From Pohlia nutans (lineage: Eukaryota > Streptophyta > Bryopsida > Bryales > Mniaceae): DNA of 64,000 bases. The stretch lies in contig CM040103.1 of assembly GCA_022496805.1 (NCBI GenBank), forward strand, positions 21,490,820 through 21,554,819. Reading direction: 5' to 3'. The position numbers and the translations under genes were made by a program. Under the pieces are notes generated by a model. The model was not told the DNA's origin and did not search any database. It was given only the letters and a program-made list of their open reading frames with translations. Positions within the stretch are counted from its first letter, which is position 1; each line of letters begins with the position of its first letter. Positions 12,038 to 23,399 of this stretch are shown in pieces.

Positions 12038-14455
12038 TTACGAAGTGCAAAGAGGTCCAATCACTGCCCACTTGCCATTGGCGTCTTTGAACAACGCACT
12101 TCCCTCGTATATAAGAGCATTACTTATGTCCACCTGAAGCAAGCGCACTCCAAAGATGAGCACTCGTACAGTCAAAATATCAGTTCCCTCTGTGATTGCG
12201 TTGTTTGCATTGTGGCAAACACTTAGTTGTTAATTCTAAAACCTCATTACCTCCTAAGCGTCACAGCGTCCACTGACAGATTCAAACCTTCCCTACGTTC
12301 TCATCAATGCTTTACTGAAAGTCATTTAAATTTTTGGAGATATTTCACCAAGTTGTCCTGAATTCAATCATACTTGAGTACATATTCTTCTAAAATTACA
12401 AATGTAGAAGTATGTCAAGTCATTGACCAAGCCAAAATTGCAGTGACTGCAGTTCAAAAGTGGCCTTGCAAAAATGAGGTCATAGATTTAAGAAACGCAA
12501 AAATTTCAAAGAATCGCCATGTTTAAAAGTATCTCATTTCAAATTCATTCCAACAAATCTTACTCAAAAAATATTACAATTTTGTTTGTGATCGAATTTA
12601 GAAGGAATTATTAATTTTAACTTTCAAACTTTATAATTAAATATTGATGATAGTATTAGTGAATTGAACCGTACGAATGGAATCTAATATTCAAAAATCT
12701 AGAACTTCCATTGTATACCAATTCCAAAATATTCTTCTAAATAGTACTTTATGATGATTTTTCTCAAATTGTCAATTCCAGGGACACCCTGGTACATTTA
12801 GGGGTTAACACCTAAAGGACCAAGGATTCATAGTTTTAAAATGACAAATTCAATTTTTCATACCATATTACCATAGCTGGTTCACCCAAAAAAAATTCCA
12901 AATTTTTTTTATAAAAAATCGGAAATTATGAGGTAAAAAAACATAGAGTAAATTGTTTTTAGCTATATTTTGATATTTCTAAGATATTTTGGACCATTTG
13001 TAATCAATTTTTTGCTCATAAACAAAGATCCAGAGATTCATTTTTTGAGGAACAAACATTATTTTTCAAAAAACATTAAATATTTGTCTGTGGGGTGGCA
13101 ACCCAACTATGGTACTACTGTATTGTGAAAAATCAATAATTCATATGGGATCCTATTTTACTACACTAATTATCCCATTTAGTAAGGGAGGGTTTATAGT
13201 GTGTAGGAAATTAGTGAAGGTGATACTATATATCACTATGCTATAAAATTAGTATGATATGAAAATTTCAACCACTCAGTAAATAAATTCAGCCCTCACT
13301 AATTTTGAGATTTTACAAAATAGTGCATGCTTTGGGAATTAGTACCACACGCACCAAATGGGATAATCAGTGAGTGAAGATTATTGCATGTTTGGTCAAA
13401 AAGGAAAGAAATTTAAACAAGACGAAGACCAAATAGGACCTACTCAAAACTGTTAAGAAAAACAGAGAGCCCAATTTGGGCTTCTTAGCCCTTTAGAGGT
13501 TATGCAAACAAAAATAAATAAATAAACAAATAAAATAGAACAAAAAAAAAAAAGACAGTAGTACTTTTATTCAGTGGCGTTAAAAATATAGTATTTTTTG
13601 TTGGTTTTAGTAAGGGCCTCATGTCTTTATTTTTTAGCGATTTTGAGTAGGTCTTATGTAAACTTCCTTTTATTCAATTCATTTTTATTTTTTTCCAACA
13701 CATGCAATGATCTTCACTGATTCTGGAGATGTAAAATCTGGTCCCATCTGAATTATAGTTTTCACATTACGATTGGTTAAATTCGTCATTTCAAAACCAT
13801 AAATCCTTGGTCCTTTAGGGGTTAATAGCTACACAGAACAGTCTTGATATAACTTATGCGTCTAGGAAATTAAATCCTCTTACCTTTGCCCAGAGTTTCG
13901 CCATGGCCTCGTTCTTGGTGGGATGTGGCACCTTTTCAAGGAAGTAGTCGGCAGCGTCCGATGAGGAGCTGCCCACAATCACTGTCGCAACACCAAACAA
14001 AAGGTGAGTTACAACTGCTCAAATCTCTCGGAAGCGAAAAGTTGCAAAACCTCATTATCATAACAAGACTCCCAAGGACTCATTCAACTCTTAGTAGACA
14101 AAATGGGCTTTGAGAAATTAAAGTAGATAAATCTAAGAGAAAGTGTCACCTAAACCGTGATCTAATGCTACCGGCTCCTTGACAAGTGCTACATGAGCCG
14201 TGCCATTTTTCGGCGTAATTGATGAGCTCGCCCCTGCACAACATCAACCAAATAGCGAATGAGATTGATACATGTATCAGAGGTAAATCTGATACATAGG
14301 ACTATCTTCTGATATGAGACTCCGATAAGGCTTAGCATCTGATACAGCAAGAGGAACACCTCCAATACACAGGAACGAAAACAAAAACACCTTCAGGAAT
14401 GCTATGATCACCACCAGCCCATTTCATTTCTTTCCAATTTTCGGAGAGTGCTAAA
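12038..14455 (-). CDS. Unrecognised gene, four 3' exons (5' end not found)
   Basis: Four exons with correct GT/AG borders and matching phases: 14391-14455, 14150-14233, 13884-13981 and 12038-12133. The joined frame is open for 113 codons and ends at TAA. Codon use and GC are like the other genes here. The product looks soluble, with a Gly/Asp/His-containing start (WAGGDHSIPEG), an Ala/Val-rich middle (VIVGSSSSDAADYF) and a C-terminus containing FKDANGKWAVIGP. I do not recognise the family. The first exon found begins at an acceptor, yet only about 0.95 kb separates it from the stop codon of MTQ2, upstream in the same direction, and that gap holds no exon I can see. Possible readings are an in-frame Met inside the first exon (giving about 104 aa), a missed tiny exon, read-through from MTQ2, or a gene whose 5' end was lost. 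The last intron (12134-13883) is loaded with MITEs. Confidence 0.6.
12862..13122. mobile_element. D-type TIR element nested in family A
   Basis: The ends ACCATATTACCATAGCTGGTT and a right end whose complement reads AGTAGTACCATAGTTGGGTT are inverted repeats. A relative lies at about 33363-33640, whose ends are also inverted. The flanks suggest a TA target. Confidence 0.6.
13164..13372. mobile_element. TIR MITE nested in family A
   Basis: The left CACTAATTATCCCATTT and right AAATGGGATAATCAGTG are inverted ends. Internal blocks (ccactcagtaa, attcagccctc) recur at 26885-27020 in an MTHFR intron. Confidence 0.55.
13610..13825. mobile_element. TTAA MITE, family A, truncated
   Basis: Inverted relative to 12805-13503. 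It carries caatgatcttcactgattct, gtcattt-aaaaccat and the terminal ccttggtcctttaggggttaa. The opposite end is cut at gggcctcatg. Confidence 0.75.
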
Positions 14456-15056
14456 CTGGCGACACAAAACGATGTGGTAGAACCACATATTTCTACATTC
14501 ATTCACATTTTGGATATAAAATACTTTTCATCCACATTTTAATATTATTTTCATCCAAATCTATCCAATATTGTATAAACAATTTGAAGATGTTTTGATG
14601 ATCTAATAGAGTTTTTGGTTGTTTTGTGGTCGGATTACTTTTAGTTCTTATTTCTAAATTTAGATACGCGAATGATTTTCATTAACTACACTTCTCTTCA
14701 TTGTAACTTACACCTTTGGTTCAAAAATCAAATTTTTTTAATATGTTCTGTAGTTGATATGATATTTTTTACAATCACTTCAAAAAATCATAGTAATTTT
14801 GAATTTTTACCAAAATCTATGAAAATTTCAGGATTTGTACTAGACACATGGCTTCATCTACTGAAAAAAATAAAGATGAATTCTTGTATTATTTATAGTG
14901 GCAAAATTGAGTGTGAGAGGTAAAGCATGATTCCATGGTCATAGGCCCGGCCCTTAGGGGTTAAGGTCCTAGTCGTTTCAACTACAGAACATTAAAAATA
15001 GCGCTCAAGGACCAGCTCTTCTTGACACTTCAAATAGGACCTCACATCTCCACAAT
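14456..15056. other. AT-rich gap with one MITE end
   Basis: No exon found. A TTAA-type end (cccttaggggttaa) lies at about 14948-14961; its partner end was not located. Confidence 0.4.
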
Positions 15057-15307
15057 ATTAGCCCCTAAAGGACCAAGGATTCAATTGATGAATCCAATTG
15101 TTTAAAATGACAAATCCAATTGATCATATTGTGAAAAATATAATTCAAATGAGACTAAATTTTATATCATGAGAATCAGTGAAGAACATTGCATGTGTTG
15201 ATCAAACAACAAATGAATTTAAACAAAAGAAGTCTACGTTGGACCTACTCAAAACTGCTAAAAACATTTGAGGCCCAATTTGGGCATTTTGGTCCTTTAA
15301 GGGTTAG
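15057..15307. mobile_element. TTAA MITE, family A
   Basis: Full-length family A element with mutated ends (tta-gcccctaaaggaccaagg and ggtcctttaagggtta). It sits about 100 bp beyond the MTQ2 stop codon and so may fall in that gene's 3' UTR. Confidence 0.8.
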
Positions 15308-15412
15308 GCTCCACCACTCCCAATTGTTGCAGGTAATGCGGTACACTCGTTTGTGAGAAACGTAGATTGATTGAGATATAGAGCCATCAGAAACGTCCAT
15401 TCTTGCTTGAAC

Positions 15413-17428
15413 TCATATCAACGTGGAAGTTCTCCAGAATTTCAGTACATGCAAATTTTCTTCCTCTGTGTAACGCTGCACTCAACAGTACCAAACATTA
15501 GTAGTATGTCTTCTAAAATGCTGCAATGCCCAAAGGGGAGGAATCCACTGCAAATGCATATCAATATATGAAAAATAGTGAAGATGTGGAATTTCCCACA
15601 AACAGTGTGGCTCTGACGTCACAGCAAAAACAAATCAAAGACGCTTACCAAAAAACAGTAGAATGATCAGTCCTATTCCTCCAAAAAAGAATCACCAATA
15701 TGTAAAATATGCAAACGACAATAGTTCTATTGCAAGTGTAAATTACCTGACTAAGAAATTGAGATTCAAAGCCTTTGCTTTTCATGATCTGACGTATTTC
15801 GCTTGGATTGTTTTCTGTCAAGGTGATCATGTAAAACCAACCTTTACTTGATAATAGATTGTCTACCATGGTTAGCATGCGATCGATCACAACTCTGCCC
15901 CTGTCACCCCCGGCCCATGAGGCAGTAATGCCAGACGCGCCTACCTGAGAGCAACACAATCACGGGCAAGAGAAGAATTCAGCCTCAGCTCTCAGAACTA
16001 GAATAGATACATGTCATTGCTCAAACTTTAAACCCTAAGCTCCCAGGAGACCATATTTTGGTCACGGCCGGTTTTAACGGGCTGCCTGAAACCAAAAAAT
16101 AAGTTTTTGAAAAAAAAATTAAATTAAATTAAATTCTACATCAAGTCTACTTTCCAACCCAATTTGAATTATGTCAATCCGAGTTAAACTCCACCTGGGA
16201 GAATTTTTAAAAGTAAATCACTTCAACATTGTCTTAGTGTTACAAAATTTGCTATTTGGGGAAAGTAATGATGTTCCCTCCATCATTTCTTTTGCTTTTT
16301 TTTAGTTTACAATAGATAAACCAAATTTAACCAATCACGCTAAATTTTAAACTCTAAAAGTGAAAATTAGAATTTGTACAAATTTTCAAAGGTTAATGCT
16401 TTTAAATTCATTAAAAAATGATCTGAAGTTATTTTTGGAAGTTTGACTGTATAGATAATTTGTAAAGATGTTGCCCTACATTTTGTCTATCGAACCAAAC
16501 TTCATCAAACGTATGAAAGGCACATATTGTAACACATCTATGTTTTGTCCAATACCCCTCGGGCTTTTAGGGGTTAAATAGAGACAACATAACAACCAGT
16601 CCTAACTTTTTTAGGCTATCAAAAGCTAAATTGCACCGGTATTTTCTACTTGGTGACAATTCCTTACAAAATTTGGGTGTAAAAATCAATGATTGTAGCA
16701 ACCTAGATACATTTAATGAAGACAGATAATTTTTTGCATGTCTCTAAATGTCTACATATGTCGCCTTGGCATTCTTTGATACATCCTTTGTTTGTCGCCA
16801 GATCAATGGCATGTATTGAGAATGTTGTTGTTGTACTTTGAATACCAGTTCAGTGAGAAGACCTAAATCATTCAATGTTGCTTATCTGGCCCAATGTCTT
16901 GTAGTTTTTGTATTACAGCTCCAACTATTAACCAATTTTGTTCATGTATTACTTAATTTCTTCTTACTACTACAATTATCGCCATTCAAATGCACTCTTC
17001 GGGAATTTTAAATCGCCATAGTACGACACAAATGTTACTAAACTCAGACCAACGTAGCCATCTAATTTAACCCAAAAAAATCACAACAGCACTGATGTTT
17101 AAAGATATTGTAGCCATGTGGGCATTATCTCAAAAACCAAAAAAGAAGCCATGCTAACAACCTATAATTACTGAACATCATCACACGTATTGATGGCAAG
17201 CTTGTTCTCATACATACCTCGTGCTCAGGAGTGGGAACATAAGGAGGGTTGAACAAGAGAACATCCACTGAACCGGCCAACCGTTTCTCCAGCCCGTGTA
17301 CCAAGTCGGTGACTATAACGTCTGCCTCAACTCCATGGGCTGATAAGGTTTCACGTGTCACCTGTACCGCTGTCTGTCAAGGAGTAAAATAATCTTGAAA
17401 TGAAGCCAGATTTTTTTTTTTAAATTTA

Positions 17429-17459
<31 letters not shown>

Positions 17460-19409
17460 GACCTAACCCAATGACTACGTTAATTCACAAGAAATAAGGT
17501 CGAGGCACCTAAAACCGATCACTTAAGCTATCTACACTATTTTTGGACCAGCCATTAATAGGGTGATATTTTTCCTGGGTTGGAAGTTAGTTTTTGCGGA
17601 GAATGCAAATTTTTCCATGAATTATTTCCCAATATTGAAATTTGTACAATTTTTCAAAGTGAAAAGTACTTCAGAACCCAAAGCCGATCACATGCTCTAA
17701 TGTACAAATGAGGTACATCTTTCCTTTCAAAATCTAGAAATTAGGCCTGATCGGCTTTAGGTACCTGGTCGGCTTTAGGTGCCTCGACCTTAGTGACCAA
17801 ACAACTACGAGGATTCAAGCATGTCAGAGCTCCAAATTAGCCTTAGCCCATCATGTAAAGCGGCCCTAAATGTTAAACCCTAAATGTTAACCCCTAAAGG
17901 ACCATAAGGCCACTAGGTGGCTCCTGTTTTTTTCAGTGATTTTGAGTCGGTTTATGTAGATTCCTTTTTGTTAATTTTAATTCAACATATGTAATATTCT
18001 TCACTGATTCTAGTGATATAATATTTGGTCCCATTCAAATTATAATTTTCACAATATGATTGTTTAAACTTGTCATTTTAAAACTATGAATCCTTGGTCC
18101 TTTAGGGGTTAACAAAAGCCATAAGAATGATGTAATCACCCGACTGATGTCCGTTGCCAGAAACTGGGCATTCACTTCATCTGCAAGGATCAATGCCAGT
18201 GAGGTGATGACATAACCGCTGCCACATCCGACCTCCAAACAAAGGCAGGGGCGCTGCTCCACGAGCTTCACTTTCTCCGCCAGCAACGCATCCACAAGGA
18301 GGAAAGAGTCATCACAGGGCTCATACACATCTGGATGTCGAGCTACAAGCAGGATGGATGCAACCTGCCATGAAAAACCACACACTCACGCATTATTTCA
18401 CTTCAAAAGGAACTCCAAAAGTTCTGATTCCTGGGACCATATAACATCCTGTTTCAAATAACGCGTACAGACTAAACAGCAAAAGCTTAACCCTTAACCC
18501 CTAAACGTCTGAAGGTGCCTTTGCGGCCAGTACAATACGTTGTATTTTGATTGTATTTGGAATGAATCCACACCTCTAATGGGTTTGAGGTCAAAAGAGA
18601 AGTTGAAATTTAGATCAATGTGGTTTTAACGAGCTATTGAGATCCCAATTTAGAGTTTCTTGTTGGTAGAAAATCCCAATTATACGACAGCGTATATACT
18701 ATCCCCATGGGACGTTTAGGGGTTAAAGGTTCAGATTGCCCATTCCGGCCAGTATTATACGGCTGTATTTCATTGTATTTAGAATGGTTCTACCCCTTCT
18801 ATGAGTTTCATATCAAAATTGAAGTTAAAATTCATGTCTATATCGTCTTAAAAGCTTCAAATTGAAACTTTCTACATACAACAAATGTTAAATATACAGC
18901 AACGTATCTGCTATGCCCTAAATCCTTTAAGGGTTAATACTTCAAAGTTCAAGGATTCATGGTTTTAATATGACCAATTCAATGGATTGTATCGTGAAAA
19001 ATATAATTCAAGTGGGGCCAAATTTTATCAGTGAAGAACATCAAAAACTTAGACAAAAGAAAAGTCTCCATATGACATACTCAAAATGACCAATTTGATT
19101 GATTATATTGTCATTCAGATGGGGCCAAATCCTATATCACCAGAATCAGTGAAAAACGTTGCATAAGTTGGTGCAAAAAAGAACAAATATAGGACAAAAG
19201 AAAGTCCCATGTTACATACTTAAAACTGCTATAAAAAAACATGAGATCCAATTTGGGTTTCTTGGTCCTTTAGGGTTTAAGTGCAACTTGAGTCTGGATC
19301 CTCTACTACTGGTGATATTTGATTTGCTTAGGAGAAGAGAACTCACAGATGATTTTCGGTTCTCCTTGACCTGATGAGAGGGCAATTGCGCAGTCGTGTG
19401 ATTTTCCAT
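15413..19409 (-). CDS. MTQ2: eRF1 glutamine methyltransferase (HemK2/N6AMT1 type)
   Basis: Five exons: 19347-19409, 18140-18364, 17218-17373, 15747-15944 and 15413-15475. All junctions are phase 0, giving 234 aa. The protein is an S-adenosylmethionine-dependent class I methyltransferase that modifies the glutamine of the GGQ motif in release factor eRF1; homologues act with a Trm112 partner in cytosol and nucleus. Visible hallmarks are VYEPCDDSFLL (about 36-46), the SAM motif LEVGCGSG (64-71), the acidic ATDI that follows, the catalytic NPPY (138-141), the WAGGDRGR segment, and the C-terminal EEENLHVLKFWR. The N-terminal 21 residues, encoded by exon 1, are less certain than the rest. Intron 1 is mostly made of MITEs, and introns 2 and 3 hold more. 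The last exon was found by its match to the conserved C-terminus. Confidence 0.93.
16028..16577. mobile_element. TTAA MITE, family C copy 2
   Basis: Inverted copy of 6687-7218 inside MTQ2 intron 3. The left end is slightly mutated (TTAA-ACCCTAAGCTCCC); the right end cgggcttttaggggttaa is intact. Confidence 0.85.
17495..17792. mobile_element. TIR element in MTQ2 intron 2
   Basis: Perfect inverted ends TAAGGTCGAGGCACCTAAA and its complement, about 0.3 kb. The internal block gtacaaatgaggtacatctt recurs in reversed form within 44330-44600. Confidence 0.8.
17887..18112. mobile_element. TTAA MITE, family A
   Basis: Intact element with ttaacccctaaaggacc at one end and ggtcctttaggggttaa at the other, in MTQ2 intron 2, ending 27 bp before exon 2. 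Confidence 0.9.
18494..18726. mobile_element. TTAA MITE, family B
   Basis: Begins ttaacccctaaacgtct and ends gggacgtttagggttaa. It shares the tttgcggccagta and cgttgtatttt blocks with 36224-36455. It is the first of three abutting elements in MTQ2 intron 1. Confidence 0.88.
18723..18937. mobile_element. TTAA MITE, family B variant
   Basis: Starts at the TTAA that closes the previous element and ends cctttaagggttaa. It shares ccggccagtattatac and acaacaaatgt blocks with 52110-52345. Confidence 0.85.
18934..19280. mobile_element. TTAA MITE, family A (partly duplicated)
   Basis: Shares its left TTAA with the preceding element and ends ggtcctttagggtttaa. The ggggccaaat and ataattca-type blocks appear twice, so it looks like two overlapping partial copies. 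Confidence 0.75.
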
Positions 19410-19518
19410 TGCCTTAAACCCTAGCAGTGATTTTTCATGTCGGATGGAAATCTGCTGCTCTGGCGCTCTTCAAAAGAGAACGTGTACACTGCAGAATCCC
19501 GAAGTGACAATAATCCCA

Positions 19519-19552
19519 ACCCTAAACCCTAAACCCTAAAACCCTAAAACCT
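19519..19552. repeat. Telomere-type repeat run near MTQ2 start
   Basis: Several AACCCTAA units about 110 bp upstream of the MTQ2 start codon. Such telo-boxes are common in plant promoters of translation-related genes; they may also be chance relics of a repair event. Confidence 0.7.
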
Positions 19553-19584
19553 GCTGCTAGAGTACCATAGCTTAATCTCAAAGT

Positions 19585-20150
19585 ATACAGTTCTTAGATC
19601 TGAAACGACCACAGATCATTCGTAAGAAAGGGATCTCTAACAGAATTCAAGCAAGTACAAGAATTTCACAGTATTGCAGTCATGATACGCAGATGCATAA
19701 TCCTTTTTCTGTCCAGAAATTTGTAAGTTCAGAATATTACATGAATGACGCACCTCGACAATTCAGAGAGTAGTCCCAAATTATCTTGTGAAATTGTAGA
19801 GTCTACGAATCCTGAGGCTCACAACAACCAGTTGATGAGAATTACTCGGATTAAATTAGGGTTTAGGGTTTCAGGGTGCGTATCTGACAACACTGAGGTC
19901 GGTCAGCGGCTTTGTGAAGCTCGGGCCAAACTGCAACGAGGTGCCGCTACCGTCGATGCAAACAGAAGAAATTGCGAAGCCACACACAGAGTTGTAGAGC
20001 TCCAAAAGAATTATTCCACAAACAATCGGGTCGTGAAGAATCAGCTTTTTTTTCATCGCCGTCGCAGCTCAAGTGTGATGACTATGGTGATAATACAGAA
20101 TGAGTGCGTTTGGTGATCAATCCTGCGCAAAACCATGAGCATCACGGAGC
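19585..20150. repeat. Dispersed 0.5-kb repeat, copy 1
   Basis: Matches 35072-35610 (inverted) and 42538-42690 plus 43135-43665 (direct). It contains ttagggtttagggtttcagg followed by a GC-richer block around gaagctcgggccaaactgc. It lies just upstream of MTQ2. Confidence 0.85.
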
Positions 20151-20185
20151 AAGGAGCGATTATAGAATTGAACCCTCAAGGTCGT

Positions 20186-20268
20186 CTTAATCCCTTTTCA
20201 CACTTGTCGAAAATAAACCCTTTTCACACTTGTCGACAATAAACCCTTTTCACACTTGTCGAAAATCC
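20186..20268. repeat. Three tandem 27-bp units
   Basis: The unit cccttttcacacttgtcg plus aaaataaa or acaataaa is repeated three times. Confidence 0.9.
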
Positions 20269-20269
20269 C

Positions 20270-21081
20270 AAGGACCGAGTAGCTTCTTCCTCAAATTCCC
20301 TAAAAATAGCACTGCAACTGACTATTTTCTTTCACAATATGATCGATTGAATTTGTCACTTTTTATTGGGCGTCATGGTAATTGGACATGTAGATTTTCT
20401 TCATTTTTGATGGTCATTTTACAACTTATTTTTCATTCTTTTGAGAATTGTTTTAGTTCATCATAGCATAATACAGTAGTGCAATGGAGCATCCTTTTGA
20501 AATTTGAATTGAAAGAGAATCGTCATTAGGATTCATTTTTCTTAGTAATGAAGGAATGTCATTTTTACTATGAGAATTTTGAGACTATCTTGTCAATGCC
20601 ACAAAAACTTGGTCTCTAATTGTAACTATATTGTGTTTCCATTACAAAAGGATGTTTACTTGCATTGCTCTACCATGCCATGATTAAAGTGTACACCAAG
20701 ATGAAGAAAAAATATGTAGTTTATCGACTTAATTCTTCAAATTTAAAAAATTAAAAACTTTATTTTAAATTTTAATTTTTTTTAAAAAATTAAAAATCAT
20801 TGCTACAAAGTAGATTATTGAAAAGTGGTCCTGAGACCATCTTTTGGATTTTTATAATTTGAAAGACAAGATATACTTAAAATTAGAAATTCCAAAGACC
20901 TAAACAAAGAAATATTCATTTAATCCCTAAATGACAAAGGAGATAAAGCAACACCTGGATATGTTATAAAATGTTACTTCTACAACCTGATGTAGTATAG
21001 TTCAAAAGAGAAAATCAGAAGCATGATCTTTAGTAATTATTTGATTGGTCAACTTTCAAAAAAAAAAAAAAAACGCTCATT
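20270..21081. other. No recognised feature
   Basis: AT-rich with poly-A/T stretches. Only short frames (20230-20466) that I do not regard as coding. Confidence 0.4.
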
Positions 21082-22579
21082 TAACCCTTAACAGTCCCTA
21101 GCTTTTTTGAGCTTAAAATCTTCATTGCTTTTGATGTATTATAGGTTTAAATTTAAGTGAGGTATAGAAATCTCAACCGTACAATCCTGTAACATAGCTA
21201 TTGTAGATCATGTGGATCAATTTTTTCGTCATTTGGCCATAGAGATTGCAAGATCGTAGTATTTTAGTGCTAAAAAAAGATGCTGAAATTTTCCCAGCAA
21301 CACAGTTAAAGGTGAAATCCCTTTTCAAAACTACTCAAATAAAAAAAACTTTAAACTATAAAAATAGTTCAAAAACATCATATGAACACATTGGTATCCA
21401 ATAAGCCTCATGAAAAAAATTAATGTGCCCTAAAATTGCCTTGCAATGTCAAAATGTAGCCCAAAAAGTGACCCATTTGAACCAAAAAGCAAGAAGTCTT
21501 CAAACTAGACCGTGCACTAAAATGATTCCAGAACATTCATTACAACACGGATTGACATGAAAATCTAACCATAACTAGACTTCAAGGAGAATTCAAGCCA
21601 ACAAGTTTTATTGAAAACGAACTTGGAATGAAGGAGATACAAGCCCCCAAAGTTGCTACCATCAAAATTTACAGAACTGTCGGAAAAAAGATACCTACTT
21701 TCAACTGATCACCAAAAATTCAATTCATCTTGGATTGATCTGAAATATTTACCACAAATTCCATATATCAGAGTTATCCTTAAAGTAAGCTTTTGTTTTG
21801 GAAAATTATCAGTGCACAATTCACTTAAACGCAGAGAAATGCAAATTGAATTTTGGGGCAAAATACAGAAGACGAAATCGACGATACAGAGCTAGTCTAT
21901 TCTTATTTGGTAATTGGTATCTATTTGTGGCCGCGTCAAATCTGTATTTTTGGTCAAAAAATGCGTGGTCCTTGAGCCAAGCAAGCGTAAGTCCAGTTCA
22001 TCCAAAATTAAAAAAAAGCCTTCCCAGCAAGACCCTGAAGACAAACCTCTCCCTCCTGTCCAAGGGCTCTTCCGCCCATGCGTCAAACCTAAATGCACCG
22101 CGTCAATGTCGATCTCAATGCACACTCCAAACGCCAGCCCAAAAAGAATTCATGACCATTTTCGATTGCTCAAAACTTTCCTACTTGTGTTTTTTTTAAG
22201 GTTCCTACACCTCTCCCACTTTTAGGGGTTGATCCACTCTTTTATCAAATCCAGGCCCTAAGCCCTCTCTTCACAAGACTTTACGGATAACTCAATCATG
22301 TACCGTATGTGAGATCAGATTTGGACAATACTGTGTCGAAATCTAATTTCCACATCAGATTTTAAGAGGTCCATGTCACCATGAACAATCACAAGATGAT
22401 ATGTGGCACTCTTCTGACAAAATGAATTAAATTATGTCGAAACTGACCACGAGGTAGGGTAGTTTGTTTTTCCATAATATCATTAAAATTGGACTCGTTT
22501 TGCAAAAGTTACAACTCTCAGAAGGTGAATGTCTTCCAAAAACTTTCAAAATATGGACGTTGGGACGGTTAGGGGTTCA
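21082..22579. mobile_element. Long TTAA-type element, family I
   Basis: Left end ttaacccttaacagtccct and right end ggacggttaggggtt, about 1.5 kb. The first 0.6 kb matches 46037-46685, a shorter relative that ends ggacgttgatgtaattaggga. The longer copy holds an additional 0.9 kb with overlapping frames at 21798-22225, none recognised as transposase. Another end-like sequence (acttttaggggttga) at about 22220 suggests an internal insertion. Confidence 0.55.
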
Positions 22580-23165
22580 ACTCTCATTTGATGTATTTTG
22601 AATCATCAAAAAATCTATTTTTATATTTAAAATACGGTATGATTGTTTTAAAATAGACATTCTATTCTAAAATACAAGAAAGGTTTTCTTTCTAAACAGA
22701 GAACGTCATTGGTTTCCCGAAATAATAAATTTAATCTCATTAGAACAATATTGATCTCTTTGTCTTTGAAAAAATCTCCTTGGTGGAGTTTAGCACAGAT
22801 TGATATGATTCATATAGAATTAGAATGTAAACTTGAATTCCTATTTGAAATTATTATTTATTGTTTATAGAAATATTTTATTCATCCTCAGGAGCCCGTA
22901 AAAATAAGGGTAGTGACTATGAAATGGTGGTTTGGTCACTTAGAACAGACAATTCCCTATGTATGAACTTCACTCATTCATGAGCAAATTTGGATTTTAA
23001 AAAATACATTTAGAAAGTTCTCTAAAACAACAATTCTTGTCTTTTCGGAATTACTTACATTGTAAGCAAACAATTCTTTTATTTATTTATTTTCCTTGTC
23101 TTGTGTTCTACCTTTTCTAAGATGCTCTTACACTTCAACTCTTTTGTCTTTGGTAGAATATAACC
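22580..23165. other. No recognised feature
   Basis: AT-rich DNA without supported frames or element ends. Confidence 0.4.
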
Positions 23166-23395
23166 TTAACCCCTAAAGAACCAAGGATTCATGGTTTTAA
23201 AATGACAAATTCAATCACTCATATCTTTAAAAAATTATTTCAGATAGGGAGACTTTATCAGTGGAAACAATGAAGAATATTGCATGTATTGGTCAAGCAA
23301 CAAATAAATTTGAACAAAAAGAAGACTACATTGGATCTACTTAACATAACTAAAAAAATGAGGCCCAATTTGGACTTCTTGGTCTTTCGTGCAAA
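23166..23395. mobile_element. TTAA MITE, family A, right end decayed
   Basis: Starts ttaacccctaaagaaccaag and runs through tgaggcccaatttgg and cttcttggtctttc, where the terminal TAGGGGTTAA is lost. Confidence 0.8.
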
Positions 23396-23399
23396 AACT

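Larger units (their letters stand above)
12805..13503. mobile_element. TTAA MITE, family A, with two insertions
   Basis: Family A ends are recognisable (left cctaaaggaccaaggattca, right cccaatttgggcttctt), but the body is interrupted twice: by a D-type element (about 12862-13122) and by a second MITE (about 13164-13372). Removing both restores the usual family A order of blocks. The left TTAA is also the right boundary of another CCCTAAA-type end (catttaggggttaa). The element lies in the last intron of the unrecognised gene. Confidence 0.7.

Noticed and set aside
14930..15060. Possible extra exon of the unknown gene
   Set aside because: No frame continues the required phase into the acceptor at 14455, and the segment contains a MITE end.
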